Shown in pieces: positions 11,115 through 20,367 of a stretch of DNA of 64,000 bases (position 1 is its first letter; each line of letters begins with the position of its first letter). Made by a program: the position numbers and the translations under genes. The notes beneath the pieces are model-generated. The model was given only the letters and a program-made list of their open reading frames with translations, made no database searches and was not told the DNA's origin. Source of the stretch: Thioclava sp. GXIMD4216 (GTDB lineage: Bacteria > Pseudomonadota > Alphaproteobacteria > Rhodobacterales > Rhodobacteraceae). The stretch is taken from positions 331,001 through 395,000 of the forward strand of contig NZ_CP149927.1 in NCBI RefSeq assembly GCF_037949285.1. Reading direction: 5' to 3'.

Positions 11115-12037
11115 CCGCAATCGATCCACGCGCCCTACGCGACGCATTTGGCGCCTTCATGACCGGTGTGACCGTGGTCACGACCCATGACGGCACTGGC
11201 AATCCTTTGGGGTTTACGGCAAATTCTTTTACCTCGGTGTCGCTGGACCCGCCGCTTCTGCTGGTCTGTCTGGCCAATAGCTCGCGCAATTATCAGGCCT
11301 TTACCCAAGGGCGGGGTTTTGCGGTGAATATCCTTGCCGAAGACCAGAAGGATATTTCCAACACCTTTGCCAGACCCTCCGAGGACCGCTTCCGCGATCT
11401 GCATTGGTGGCCCGGGCCGCATGGAGCGCCCGTGATCGGTGATGTCTCTGCATGGTTTGATTGCGCGCTGCACCAGATCATCGAGGCGGGCGACCATGTG
11501 ATCTTGCTTGGCCGTGTCGAGGCGTTTGACACAAGCCCCGCCTCCGGACTGGGCTATGCCCGTGGGGCCTATGTGCGCCCGCAGGTGGAGACCAAGGCGC
11601 TCGACAGGATCGAGGCTGGGGTCGAGGTCAGGGTCTCGGCGCTGATCCGGCAGGGTGAGCGTGTTCTGCTGGTCAATGACCGGGAGGGCGGTCTGACCCT
11701 GCCGGAAGTCAAGGTCGGGGCGGAAGGGGTCTCGGCGGCGCTGGCGCGACTGCTTGCCGCCACGGGGCTCAACGCCCAGCCGGGATTTCTCTATGCGGTC
11801 TATGAAGATACCGCCAGATCGTGCCAGCATATTACCTTTCACTGTGATGCCGAAGGAGAGGCGCCCGCGCTTGGCGCCTTTACCGAACTCGTCCCGTCGA
11901 CATTGATGGATCTTGCCGATCCAGCCACCTGCCAGATGCTCAAGCGCTTCGTCGAGGAAGCCCGCATCGGCAGCTTCGGGGTCTATTACGGAAATCAGAC
12001 CAGCGGCGAGGTCCGCGGGGTCTTTGCCGGGAGCTAA
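11111..12037 (+). CDS. Flavin reductase with a degenerate Nudix-like C-terminal domain
   Basis: 308 residues. The first about 160 form a flavin reductase (FMN-binding split barrel): FGAFMTGVTVVTTHDG, GFTANSFTSVSLDPPLLLVC and GRGFAVNILAEDQ are typical of the NAD(P)H:flavin reductases of two-component monooxygenases. Residues about 175-300 look like a Nudix hydrolase fold (VSALIRQGERVLLVNDREG, then the box region LPEVKVGAEGVSAALARLL), but the metal-binding REXXEE signature is missing, so hydrolase activity is unlikely. It starts at an ATGA overlap with the hydrolase gene and lies 4 nt before the LLM oxygenase, its probable partner, to which it would supply reduced flavin. Confidence 0.85.
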   Translation: MTAIDPRALRDAFGAFMTGVTVVTTHDGTGNPLGFTANSFTSVSLDPPLLLVCLANSSRNYQAFTQGRGFAVNILAEDQKDISNTFARPSEDRFRDLHWWPGPHGAPVIGDVSAWFDCALHQIIEAGDHVILLGRVEAFDTSPASGLGYARGAYVRPQVETKALDRIEAGVEVRVSALIRQGERVLLVNDREGGLTLPEVKVGAEGVSAALARLLAATGLNAQPGFLYAVYEDTARSCQHITFHCDAEGEAPALGAFTELVPSTLMDLADPATCQMLKRFVEEARIGSFGVYYGNQTSGEVRGVFAGS

Positions 12038-12041
12038 CGGT

Positions 12042-13115
12042 ATGAAATTCTCGCTTTTCGCGCATATGGAGCGCATCTCTTCCGAAGATAACCAGAAACA
12101 GCTTTACGACGAATTCATCGAACTGTGTAAGATTGCCGATGAGGGCGGCATGCATGCCATCTGGACGGGCGAACATCACGGGATGAATTTCACCATCGCG
12201 CCCAACCCGCTGCTCAGCCTTGTGGATGTGGCGCGCCATACCAAGACCGTGCGCCTTGGCACCGGCACGGTGATCGCGCCCTTCTGGCATCCGATCCGGC
12301 TGGCAGGCGAGGCGGCGATGGCCGATATCATCACCGAGGGCCGGCTGGATCTGGGCATTGCCCGCGGCGCCTATCAGTTTGAATATGACCGGATGATGCC
12401 GGGTTTGGATGCTTGGGGCGCGGGCCAGCGCTTGCGTGAGCTGATCCCTGCGGTCAAGGCGCTGTGGAAGGGCGATTACGCGCATGAGGGCGAATTCTTC
12501 CAATTCCCCAAAACCACCTCGGCACCGCTGCCTTTGCAGGAAAACGGCCCGCCGATCTGGGTGGCCGCCCGCGACCCCAACAGCCATGATTTCGCCGTGG
12601 CCAATGGCTGCAACGTGCAGGTCGCGCCTTTGTGGAAGGGCGAGGAAGAGGTCCAGCATCTCATCGACACGTTCAACGATGCCTGCGCCAAAAATCCGCA
12701 GGTGCCGCGCCCCAAGATCATGCTGTTGATGCATAGCTATGTCGCCGAGGATGCGGCAGATGCGAAACTGGCGGCGAAAGAGTTCAACCGCTTCTACAAC
12801 TACTTCGGCGCATGGTTCATGAATAAGCGCGAGATCACCCAAGGGCTGATCAAACCGCTGAGCGAGGAAGAAATCGCAGCCCATCCCTTCTATACCCCCG
12901 AGGCGATGGAGCGCGATCTGGTCATTGGCACCCCCGATCAGGTCATCCAGCGCCTCCGCCATTACGAGGCGCAGGGCTATGACGAATATTCCTTCTGGAT
13001 CGATTCCAGTCAGAGCTTCGAGCGGAAAAAGGCCTCGCTGTTGCGGTTTATCAACGAGGTGATGCCTGCCTTCCAGAAGGAGGGGGCCGATGCGGAGCTT
13101 TCAGCAATACATTAA
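12042..13115 (+). CDS. LLM-class flavin-dependent monooxygenase, candidate trigonelline oxygenase
   Basis: A 357-residue luciferase-like monooxygenase: start MKFSLFAHMERIS, then AIWTGEHHGMNFTIAPNPL, RLGTGTVIAPFWHPIRLAGEAA and LDLGIARGAYQFEYDRM, with the C-terminal FIN helix. It uses reduced flavin and oxygen. GGGAG lies 8 nt before the ATG. It sits between the flavin reductase (4 nt) and an aldehyde dehydrogenase (26-nt overlap). In the published trigonelline pathway such a two-component enzyme opens the C5-C6 bond of N-methylnicotinate to form a hydroxybutyrolactone. The adjoining BCCT carrier, which usually moves quaternary-amine betaines, fits that substrate. Other N-heterocyclic or amine substrates remain possible. 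Confidence 0.85.
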   Translation: MKFSLFAHMERISSEDNQKQLYDEFIELCKIADEGGMHAIWTGEHHGMNFTIAPNPLLSLVDVARHTKTVRLGTGTVIAPFWHPIRLAGEAAMADIITEGRLDLGIARGAYQFEYDRMMPGLDAWGAGQRLRELIPAVKALWKGDYAHEGEFFQFPKTTSAPLPLQENGPPIWVAARDPNSHDFAVANGCNVQVAPLWKGEEEVQHLIDTFNDACAKNPQVPRPKIMLLMHSYVAEDAADAKLAAKEFNRFYNYFGAWFMNKREITQGLIKPLSEEEIAAHPFYTPEAMERDLVIGTPDQVIQRLRHYEAQGYDEYSFWIDSSQSFERKKASLLRFINEVMPAFQKEGADAELSAIH

Positions 13116-14556
13116 CGGCCAGTTCGAAGATGCCAGCGCGCAATTCGAAAGCCTCGACCCGTCTACGGGCCAGCCTTGGGCTTTGATGCCCGAGGCCAAG
13201 GCCTGTGATGTCAACCGCGCGGTCGAAGCCGCCCATCGCGCCTTTCTGGCGCCCGAATGGGCGGGCATGACCGCAAGTGCACGCGGCAAGCTGCTGCTGC
13301 GGCTGGCCGATCTGATCGCGGAAAACGCGCAGGTTCTGGCCGAGCTTGAAACCCGCGACACCGGCAAGATCCTCCGCGAGACCCGCGCCCAGATCGCCTA
13401 TGTCGCTGAATATTATCGCTATTACGCCGGTCTGGCCGATAAGATCGAGGGCGCGCATCTGCCCATCGACAAGCCCGATATGGAGGTCTGGCTGCGCCGC
13501 GAGCCTATCGGCGTGGTGGCGGCTGTGGTGCCTTGGAACTCGCAGCTGTTCCTGTCGGCGGTGAAGATCGGCCCTGCTTTGGCGGTGGGCTGCACGATGG
13601 TGCTGAAAGCCTCGGAAGAGGGCCCCGCGCCGATGCTGGAATTCGCGCGGATCTTCGATCAGGCGGGCTTCCCCAAGGGCGTGCTGAACATCGTGACGGG
13701 CTTTGGCGCGGATTGCGGGTCGGTGCTGACCAGCCATCCCAAGGTCGCCCATGTGGCCTTTACCGGCGGGCCGGAAACCGCGCGGCATATCGTGCGGAAC
13801 TCGGCGGAGAACCTTGCCTCGACCTCGCTGGAACTGGGCGGGAAATCGCCCTTTATCGTCTTTGACGACGCCGATCTGGAAAGCGCCGCCAATGCGCAGG
13901 TCTCGGGGATTTTCGCGGCCACGGGGCAAAGCTGTGTCGCAGGCTCGCGGCTTTTGGTGCAGAATTCGGTCAAAGAGGCGTTTCTGGAAATGCTCAAGGC
14001 CAAGGCCGAAGCCTGCGTGATCGGTAGGCCCGATGATATGGCGACCGAGATCGGCCCGCTCTGCACCAAACGCCAGCGCGACATGGCCCAAGCGCTGATC
14101 GCCCGTTCGCTGGAACAGGGGGCCAAGCTGGTGACGGGTGGTAAGGCCCCCGAGGGCGCGGGCTATTATTTCCCGCCCACCATATTGGATTGCTCGGAGG
14201 CGCATGATGCCGAGTGTGTGACCCGCGAATTCTTCGGCCCCGTGCTGTCGGTCCTGGGCTTTGACACCGAGGAAGAGGCCATCGCGCTGGCCAATGACAC
14301 GGCCTTCGGGCTGGCCTCGGGGGTATTTACCCGGAACCTGACGCGGGCACACCGGATGATCCGGCAGATCCGTGCGGGGATCGTCTGGGTCAATACCTAT
14401 CGCGCGGTCTCGCCTATGGCACCTTTCGGCGGGCACGGGCTTTCGGGCCACGGGCGCGAGGGTGGTCTGGCGGCGGCGCTGGATTACACCACCGTCAAGA
14501 CTGTGTGGCTTCGGACCAGCGATGATCCGATCCCCGATCCTTTCATCATGCGCTGA
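13090..14556 (+). CDS. NAD(P)-dependent aldehyde dehydrogenase
   Basis: 488 residues with a complete ALDH active site: PWN at 148-150, FTGG near 224-227, the general base Glu248 in ELGGKSP, the nucleophile Cys282 in GQSCVAGSR, and EEFFGPVL-like REFFGPVLSVLGF. AAGGAGGG precedes the ATG, which lies inside the end of the LLM gene. In a trigonelline operon it could oxidise the hydroxybutyrolactone product (MFMB) to the diacid MFMS, or oxidise succinate semialdehyde to succinate. Only one such dehydrogenase is present although two are needed, so the other would be encoded elsewhere or this one is bifunctional. Confidence 0.9.
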   Translation: MRSFQQYINGQFEDASAQFESLDPSTGQPWALMPEAKACDVNRAVEAAHRAFLAPEWAGMTASARGKLLLRLADLIAENAQVLAELETRDTGKILRETRAQIAYVAEYYRYYAGLADKIEGAHLPIDKPDMEVWLRREPIGVVAAVVPWNSQLFLSAVKIGPALAVGCTMVLKASEEGPAPMLEFARIFDQAGFPKGVLNIVTGFGADCGSVLTSHPKVAHVAFTGGPETARHIVRNSAENLASTSLELGGKSPFIVFDDADLESAANAQVSGIFAATGQSCVAGSRLLVQNSVKEAFLEMLKAKAEACVIGRPDDMATEIGPLCTKRQRDMAQALIARSLEQGAKLVTGGKAPEGAGYYFPPTILDCSEAHDAECVTREFFGPVLSVLGFDTEEEAIALANDTAFGLASGVFTRNLTRAHRMIRQIRAGIVWVNTYRAVSPMAPFGGHGLSGHGREGGLAAALDYTTVKTVWLRTSDDPIPDPFIMR

Positions 14557-14619
14557 GGCGTTGAAAGGCTGGGCGTGGCGCAGACCAGTGCCGCGCCTGT
14601 TGCAACAGGGAGAATGACA

Positions 14620-16290
14620 ATGGCGCAACAGCCAGACAAGATCCCCGCGCCGCCTCGCGTCGCGGAACGCGGTCCCATGCGCGGATTGCATAATGGAATG
14701 AGTATCGCGGCCAAGGTTATGGTGGCCGTCTTCGTGCTGTTCACGATCCTCAATCTGAATATGGCGACGGATGTGTTCGGAACGATCCGTGCATGGGTCG
14801 AAAGCGTGCTGCGGTGGTATTATATCGCCACGATCCTCGCGATTCTGGCCGTCGCCCTGTATATTATGTGTTCGCGCTTCGGCGCGATCCGGCTGGGCGA
14901 TGATGACAGCCGCCCCGAATTCGGCAATTTCTCGTGGTTCGCGATGCTGTTCTCGGCCTCCGTCTCGATCGGGATCATGTTCTTCGGTGTGGCCGAGCCG
15001 TTGTTCTATTTCGACAATACGGCCGCTTGGGGCTATCCCAACAATCCCTTTGCCGAGGCCGAGGGCCATCACGCCATGACGCTGGAGCGTGCGCTTGATG
15101 CAGTCCGCGTGACCAATTTCCACTGGGGGCTGCATGGCTGGGCGATCTACACGCTGACCGGTCTGGCGCTTGGCTATTTTGCCTATCGTAAGAAGCTGCC
15201 GCTGACCTTCCGCTCGGCGCTCTATCCGTTGCTGGGCCAGCGGATCTACGGGCCTTTGGGCCATGCGGTGGACCTGCTGGCGGTGTTTGGCACCGTCTTC
15301 GGCATCGCCACCTCGCTGGGGTTGGGGGCCACCCAGATGGTGCAGGGGCTGAACGTGCTGTTTGGCACCTCGACCGGAACCAGCATGCAGATCACGCTGG
15401 TGCTGCTGATTTCGGCGGTGGCTACGCTGAGCGCGGTGTCCGGCCTTGGTCGCGGCGTGCGGATCCTGTCGGAGTGGAATATCCTGCTTACTCTGCTGCT
15501 GGTGGCGTTTTTCTTCCTTGTCGGCCCCTCGGGCTGGCTGACGGATTTCCTGCTGAATTCGGTCGGGCAATATGTCACCCATTTCATTCCGATGGGATTC
15601 TGGACCGCCTCCGAGCCGGGCAATGTCAAATGGCAGGGCGGCTGGACGATCTTTTACTGGGGATGGTGGCTGAGCTGGGCGCCCTTCGTTGGCATGTTCA
15701 TCGCGCGGATCTCCTATGGCCGCACGATCCGTCAGTTCATGTGTGGCGCGATGCTGGTGCCGACCTTTATCGCGTTTCTCTGGATCGTGATCTTCGGGGG
15801 CAACGCGCTCTATCAAGAGCTGACCGCACCGAACGGGGTGGGAACGGCGGGCCTTCTGGATATGGTCAACAACTGGAATCTCGGCGGCACGCTTTACGCC
15901 ACGATTGACGGTCTTGCGGGCAATGGCCCCTTGGCATGGGGCGTTTCGGCGCTGGCGACCTTCCTGCTGGCGACATGGTTCATTACCAGCGCCGATAGTG
16001 GCACGCTTGTGGTGACCACAATCCTGTCGATGGGCAATCCGCATCCGCCGACCCGCCACCGGATCATCTGGGGCGCGGCGCAGGGCGTGGTTGCGGCGGC
16101 CCTGCTGGCGGCAGGCGGCCTTTCGGCGTTGCAGACAGCCGCGATTGCCGCAGCCCTGCCGATCTCGGTGCTGGTGCTGCTGATGGCATTCGGGTTGCTG
16201 CGTTCGTTGCATCAGGACCCGAGCGCCCTGCCCGCGCCGCAGGGGGAGGCACCGGATGGGACGGTCTATAATGCCGACCTGAAGGCCTGA
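14620..16290 (+). CDS. BCCT family betaine-type transporter
   Basis: The 556-residue carrier has about 12 membrane segments and the BCCT signature around WTIFYWGWWLSWAPFVG and FIARISYGRTIRQF. Earlier motifs include FGVAEPLFYFDN. BCCT carriers import choline, glycine betaine, carnitine and similar quaternary amines, driven by Na+ or H+ or by exchange. AGGGA is 8 nt before the ATG at 14620; an ATG at 14614 is equally readable and a GTG at 14575 less likely. It lies 63 nt after the dehydrogenase as last gene of the operon and ends before a strong terminator. Trigonelline, itself a betaine, is the inferred substrate. Confidence 0.9.
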   Translation: MAQQPDKIPAPPRVAERGPMRGLHNGMSIAAKVMVAVFVLFTILNLNMATDVFGTIRAWVESVLRWYYIATILAILAVALYIMCSRFGAIRLGDDDSRPEFGNFSWFAMLFSASVSIGIMFFGVAEPLFYFDNTAAWGYPNNPFAEAEGHHAMTLERALDAVRVTNFHWGLHGWAIYTLTGLALGYFAYRKKLPLTFRSALYPLLGQRIYGPLGHAVDLLAVFGTVFGIATSLGLGATQMVQGLNVLFGTSTGTSMQITLVLLISAVATLSAVSGLGRGVRILSEWNILLTLLLVAFFFLVGPSGWLTDFLLNSVGQYVTHFIPMGFWTASEPGNVKWQGGWTIFYWGWWLSWAPFVGMFIARISYGRTIRQFMCGAMLVPTFIAFLWIVIFGGNALYQELTAPNGVGTAGLLDMVNNWNLGGTLYATIDGLAGNGPLAWGVSALATFLLATWFITSADSGTLVVTTILSMGNPHPPTRHRIIWGAAQGVVAAALLAAGGLSALQTAAIAAALPISVLVLLMAFGLLRSLHQDPSALPAPQGEAPDGTVYNADLKA

Positions 16291-16311
16291 CCGGAGATCG
16301 GCCGGAAACAG

Positions 16312-16343
16312 ACCGGCAGCGCGGACCCTCCCGCGCTGCCGGT
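16312..16343. terminator. Bidirectional hairpin terminator between BCCT gene and siderophore NRPS
   Basis: A perfect 13-bp GC-rich stem (ACCGGCAGCGCGG paired with 16331-16343) with a 6-nt loop lies in the 57-bp gap between the convergent ends of the catabolic operon and the NRPS gene. A short T-run follows on the plus strand. It can serve both transcripts. Confidence 0.75.
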
Positions 16344-16347
16344 GACC

Positions 16348-19300
16348 TTATTTCGGGCTGGGGAGACGCAGGGTTCCGGCCAGCGCCTCGACCACCTCCG
16401 GCCCGATCATATCGGGATGGTGACAGTCGAATTCCATCCGCTCCAGCGTCTGGCAATAGCTGTCCCACAATCCGGCATGATGGCCTTGCGGATCGCCCCC
16501 CTGCCCCTGCGCGCCCCCCTGCCCGATCTGGTCCCGTAGCGCCGCCAGATGCAGCGTCGGGCAATGGACCTGCGGTTCGTGATGGTCGCGCACCAAGCGG
16601 TTGGTCGCCCGCACCGAGCGCATCACCCCCGCCAGAATGGCGGCGGGAAGTTGGGCCAGCGGGTGCTGACGGGCGGCAAGGAAGCCGGTGACCTCGGCGA
16701 CCGTTTCCAGATGCCGGTGCGCTTCGGGGTCGAAGCCCGCAATGGCCAGAATGGCCCGCAGGGCGGTGCCGTCATCGGGTTCGGGCTGATCGCGCCAGCA
16801 GGCCGAGGGATAGGCATCCATCAGCACCAGCCGTGCCAGCGGCCACCCTCGTCTCTCGGCTTCGGCGGCCATCGCATGGGCAATGATGCCGCCCAAAGAC
16901 CAGCCCAGCAGATAGACCTTGCCCTCGCGCGGCCACAAAGCGGCGATTTCGTCAAGATAGCTGCGGGCCAGCGCGTTCAGATCGCCTTGCAGCGGGCCGC
17001 CGTGTTCCAATAGCGGCGATTGCAGCCCGTAGACCGTGGCTTCGGGCAGGCTTTGCGCCAGCCTGCGATAGCACCATGCCAGACCGCCCGCAGGGTGGAT
17101 GGCAAAAATGACAGGCCCCGTTGGCGCGCCCTTTTGCAAGCGCAAGACAGGTTTCGTGCCGTGATCTTGCGGCGCGGCACTCCGGTTTGCGCCCTGATCC
17201 AGCACCTCTGCCAGATCGGCCAGAACCGGATGTTCGAGCAACACCCCCAGCCCCGGATCGCGACCGGTTTCCTCTTCGATGCGCAAAGACAGCCGGACCG
17301 CCCTGAGCGACTCCCCGCCCGCAAGGAAGAAATCCGTTTTGCGGTCGACCGGCTCGGGCAGCCCCAGAATTTCCGCATACAGCCGCGAGAGCAGGGTTTC
17401 GGTGCCTGCGCGGGGCAGTGCCTTGGTCTCGCCTGCCGTCGTCTGCGGTGCGGGAAGGGCCTTGCGGTCCAGCTTGCCACTGCTGTTCAGCGGCAGCGCG
17501 GGCAAGGTCAGGATATGGGCCGGTTGCATCATAGCAGGCAGCGCCGTCTCGAAGGCCTTGCGGATATCGGCCGCCGAGGCATCCTCGCGCGGGACCACAT
17601 AGGCCAGCAGGCGCGCCTGCCCCGTTGCATCCTGATCGACGATCATCGCCACCTGTTTCAGACAGGGCGCCTGCGCCATGCGGGCCTCGATTTCGGCGGG
17701 TTCGATGCGCACCCCGCGGATCTTGATCTGATGGTCGACCCGACCGGCAAAGGTCAGGCTGCCCTGCGCATCGGCGGTGACCAGATCGCCGGTATCATAC
17801 ATGATCGCCGTTCCGGTCGCGGTTTTCGGTGAAAACGGTGCGGCGGGGAACGGGTTGGGCACGAAACGCTCTTTGGTCAGATCGGGGCGGCCCAGATAGC
17901 CACGGGCAAGCTGCCCCCCCGCCAGATAGAGCCGCCCTGCCAGCCCGTCGGGCACGGGGCGCTGACAATGGTCAAGCACATAGCAGCCGGTGTTCCAGAC
18001 CGGATGACCGATCGGGATCTGCGGGCCGTTTTGTGCCGGATCTGCCGGTGCATAGGTGACATCCACAGCCGCTTCTGTCGGGCCATACAGATTGTGCAGC
18101 GCCCCCGAGATACGCTGTGCGAACAGGCGGGCCAGACGTGTGGGCAGCGCCTCGCCGCTGGCAAAGACCCGCGCGATTGTCAGCCCTTCAGAGGCAGGGG
18201 CCGCCAGAAACAGCTCCAGCATGGAAGGCACGAAATGCAGGGTGGTGATCTTTTCGCGGCGGATGATCCCCGCCAGCGCCACAGGATCGCGATGCGCGCC
18301 GGGCGGGGCGACCACAAGGCTGGCCCCGCAGAGGAAGGGCAGGAAAAACTCCCAGACCGAGACATCGAAGGTTGCGGGAGTTTTCTGCAGGATCCGGTCT
18401 GCGGGTCCGAAACCATAGGTCTCGCGCATCCATAGCAGGCGGTTCACGATGGCACGGTGCTCGATCATCACACCTTTCGGTGCGCCGGTCGAGCCAGAGG
18501 TGAACAGCACATAGGCCAGATCGTCGGGGCCGGCAGGGCGCGGTGTGGTGCCTTTGTCGGGGCCGCCTGTGGTGGTCGGAGAGACGTGCTGCCAATCGAC
18601 TTGTGGCCAGTCTATCTGTGGCCAGTCGATCTGTGGACAGTCGCCGCAGGGGTAGCCGTCCTGCGCGATCACCGCCAGAGGCGCGACCTGTGCCAGAATA
18701 CCGGCGCTGCGCGCGCTTTGGTCCTCGGGGTCGAGCGGCACATAGGCCGCCCCCGCGCGGATCACCGCCAGCAATGCCACGACCAGTTCGACCGAGCGCG
18801 GCAGGGCCACGGCGATGATCTGGCCCGGTCCGGCCCCGAGAGCGGCCAGATGCTGCGCCAGAGCCTCGGTGCGGGCATCAAGCTGGCGATAGCTCACCGC
18901 CTGATCGCCGAAACGCAGCGCGCAGGCGTCGGGGCTTCGGGCGATCTGCATGGCGATGAGGTCCCAAAGCGTGGTCTCGGGCAAGGGATGGGCGGTTTGG
19001 TTGCGCGCGACCAGATGAACCTGCGTTTCCTCTGCGGTCAGGGTCGGGACAAGGCGCAACTGCGGCGCAAGGGCAGCACGGGCCAGAAAACAGCCCAGAC
19101 GCCGTGTCATCGTTTCGGTCTCTTCGGCGCTGTAGCGGGCATCATTGGCATCGATCTGCAGCAAAAGCCCTGTTTCGGGCGTGCCACGATAGCAGATGGT
19201 CAGGTCCTCGACCGAGCCCGCCGACAGGATCTGTAGCTGGCTTGTGCAACCGGAGAATGTCGGGCAGGCCTCGAAGGGCAGGATATTGATCAGCGGCCCC

Positions 19301-20367
19301 CAGAGCCTGCGCCCTGCCCCGATGCGCCCTGCCTCGCGGGCCAGCAATTCGCCGCGATAACGGAGGTTGCGGCGCATCTCCGCCAAAGACCGGCCCACCT
19401 CCTGCAGCCAGTCCCCCAGCGGTGCGTCTTCCTGCACGCGCAGGGCAAGCGGCAGGACATTGACCTGTGTCGAGGGCACGCGGGCCAGCTTGCCCATACG
19501 GTTCTGCAATGGCAGACCGATCACCACCTCGTCGCTTTCCCCGCGTGAGACCAAGGGCAGATGGCGCCCCAGCCATGCGCCGGCCAGCCCGACCAGAACA
19601 TCGGTCCAATGCACCCCCGCAATATGCGCGAGCTGCGCCAGATCGGCACAAAGCTCGGCGGAAAGCGGCAGTTCGTGGCGGTGGAACCATGTGCCGTCGC
19701 CCTGCCCGCCACGGGCGGCGATGTCTTCGACCTCGGGCAGAAGGCGGATTTTCTCCTGCCAGAACCGGTGCTGGCTCGCGCGGGCGGGGGAGGCGCGGAA
19801 GCGCGCATCTTCCTCGAAGGCGCGTGCAAGTGGCGGCAGTGGCGTGCCTGCGGGCTGCCCTGTGATACGGGCGTTGTAAAGCTGCGCCAGACGCTGGGTG
19901 ATCTCCACCATCGCGCGGCCATCGGCGGCCAGATGGTGGATGCGCTCGGTCAGGATGTGGTGCTGGGGGGTGATCTGCCAGAGGGTGAAACTTGCCAGCG
20001 GATCGCGTGCCAGATCCAGCGGGCGGCGGGCCTCGGCCAGAAGGCGCGTCCGGAGGTCCGCTTCGGAGGGGGGCGTGTCGAAGGTGATGTGCTGCAGGCG
20101 TGGCGCAAGGGCCGGATCGAGCGATTGCTCGGGTTGTCCCGCGACCTGCCGGAACCGCAGCGACAGGCAGTGCGCCTCCTGCCCCAGTTCGGCCAGCGCC
20201 GCCTCAAGCTGGGCGCGATCCAGCGGCCCGTGCAGATGCAGCGCCTGCCCTGTCATGAAGGCGGGGTTATGCGGCATACGCGCTTGCGCATACCAGATCC
20301 CCTCCTGCGCCTCGGTCAGCGGCGACCAGAGCTGGACACCGCTATCCTGCGACAGATGGTCTTTCAT
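16348..20367 (-). CDS. entF: EntF-like non-ribosomal peptide synthetase (C-A-T-TE), serine module
   Basis: 1339 residues. Condensation domain with HHLAADG at 144-150, adenylation domain (FTSGSTGAPKG, then FDVSVWEFF, LHFVPSM, VFASGEALP, NLYGPTEAAVDV), carrier domain with phosphopantetheine Ser1020 in GGESLRA, and thioesterase with Ser1157 in GWSLGG. The adenylation pocket segments match those of E. coli EntF closely (D-V-W-H-F-S pattern), predicting L-serine. The order and length match EntF (1293 residues), which joins 2,3-dihydroxybenzoate to serine and cyclises three units. The start MKDHLSQ overlaps the stop of the carrier-protein gene (ATGA). The product is therefore probably an enterobactin-like tris-DHB-serine or a linear relative. 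A degenerate repeat (QIDWPQIDWPQVDW) interrupts the adenylation domain. Confidence 0.9.
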   Translation of the reverse strand: MKDHLSQDSGVQLWSPLTEAQEGIWYAQARMPHNPAFMTGQALHLHGPLDRAQLEAALAELGQEAHCLSLRFRQVAGQPEQSLDPALAPRLQHITFDTPPSEADLRTRLLAEARRPLDLARDPLASFTLWQITPQHHILTERIHHLAADGRAMVEITQRLAQLYNARITGQPAGTPLPPLARAFEEDARFRASPARASQHRFWQEKIRLLPEVEDIAARGGQGDGTWFHRHELPLSAELCADLAQLAHIAGVHWTDVLVGLAGAWLGRHLPLVSRGESDEVVIGLPLQNRMGKLARVPSTQVNVLPLALRVQEDAPLGDWLQEVGRSLAEMRRNLRYRGELLAREAGRIGAGRRLWGPLINILPFEACPTFSGCTSQLQILSAGSVEDLTICYRGTPETGLLLQIDANDARYSAEETETMTRRLGCFLARAALAPQLRLVPTLTAEETQVHLVARNQTAHPLPETTLWDLIAMQIARSPDACALRFGDQAVSYRQLDARTEALAQHLAALGAGPGQIIAVALPRSVELVVALLAVIRAGAAYVPLDPEDQSARSAGILAQVAPLAVIAQDGYPCGDCPQIDWPQIDWPQVDWQHVSPTTTGGPDKGTTPRPAGPDDLAYVLFTSGSTGAPKGVMIEHRAIVNRLLWMRETYGFGPADRILQKTPATFDVSVWEFFLPFLCGASLVVAPPGAHRDPVALAGIIRREKITTLHFVPSMLELFLAAPASEGLTIARVFASGEALPTRLARLFAQRISGALHNLYGPTEAAVDVTYAPADPAQNGPQIPIGHPVWNTGCYVLDHCQRPVPDGLAGRLYLAGGQLARGYLGRPDLTKERFVPNPFPAAPFSPKTATGTAIMYDTGDLVTADAQGSLTFAGRVDHQIKIRGVRIEPAEIEARMAQAPCLKQVAMIVDQDATGQARLLAYVVPREDASAADIRKAFETALPAMMQPAHILTLPALPLNSSGKLDRKALPAPQTTAGETKALPRAGTETLLSRLYAEILGLPEPVDRKTDFFLAGGESLRAVRLSLRIEEETGRDPGLGVLLEHPVLADLAEVLDQGANRSAAPQDHGTKPVLRLQKGAPTGPVIFAIHPAGGLAWCYRRLAQSLPEATVYGLQSPLLEHGGPLQGDLNALARSYLDEIAALWPREGKVYLLGWSLGGIIAHAMAAEAERRGWPLARLVLMDAYPSACWRDQPEPDDGTALRAILAIAGFDPEAHRHLETVAEVTGFLAARQHPLAQLPAAILAGVMRSVRATNRLVRDHHEPQVHCPTLHLAALRDQIGQGGAQGQGGDPQGHHAGLWDSYCQTLERMEFDCHHPDMIGPEVVEALAGTLRLPSPK

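Noticed and set aside
13051..16212. 1053-codon open frame on the minus strand
   Set aside because: It opposes the aldehyde dehydrogenase and BCCT genes, both with clear family motifs; its translation is rich in Arg, His and Gln and lacks any motif.
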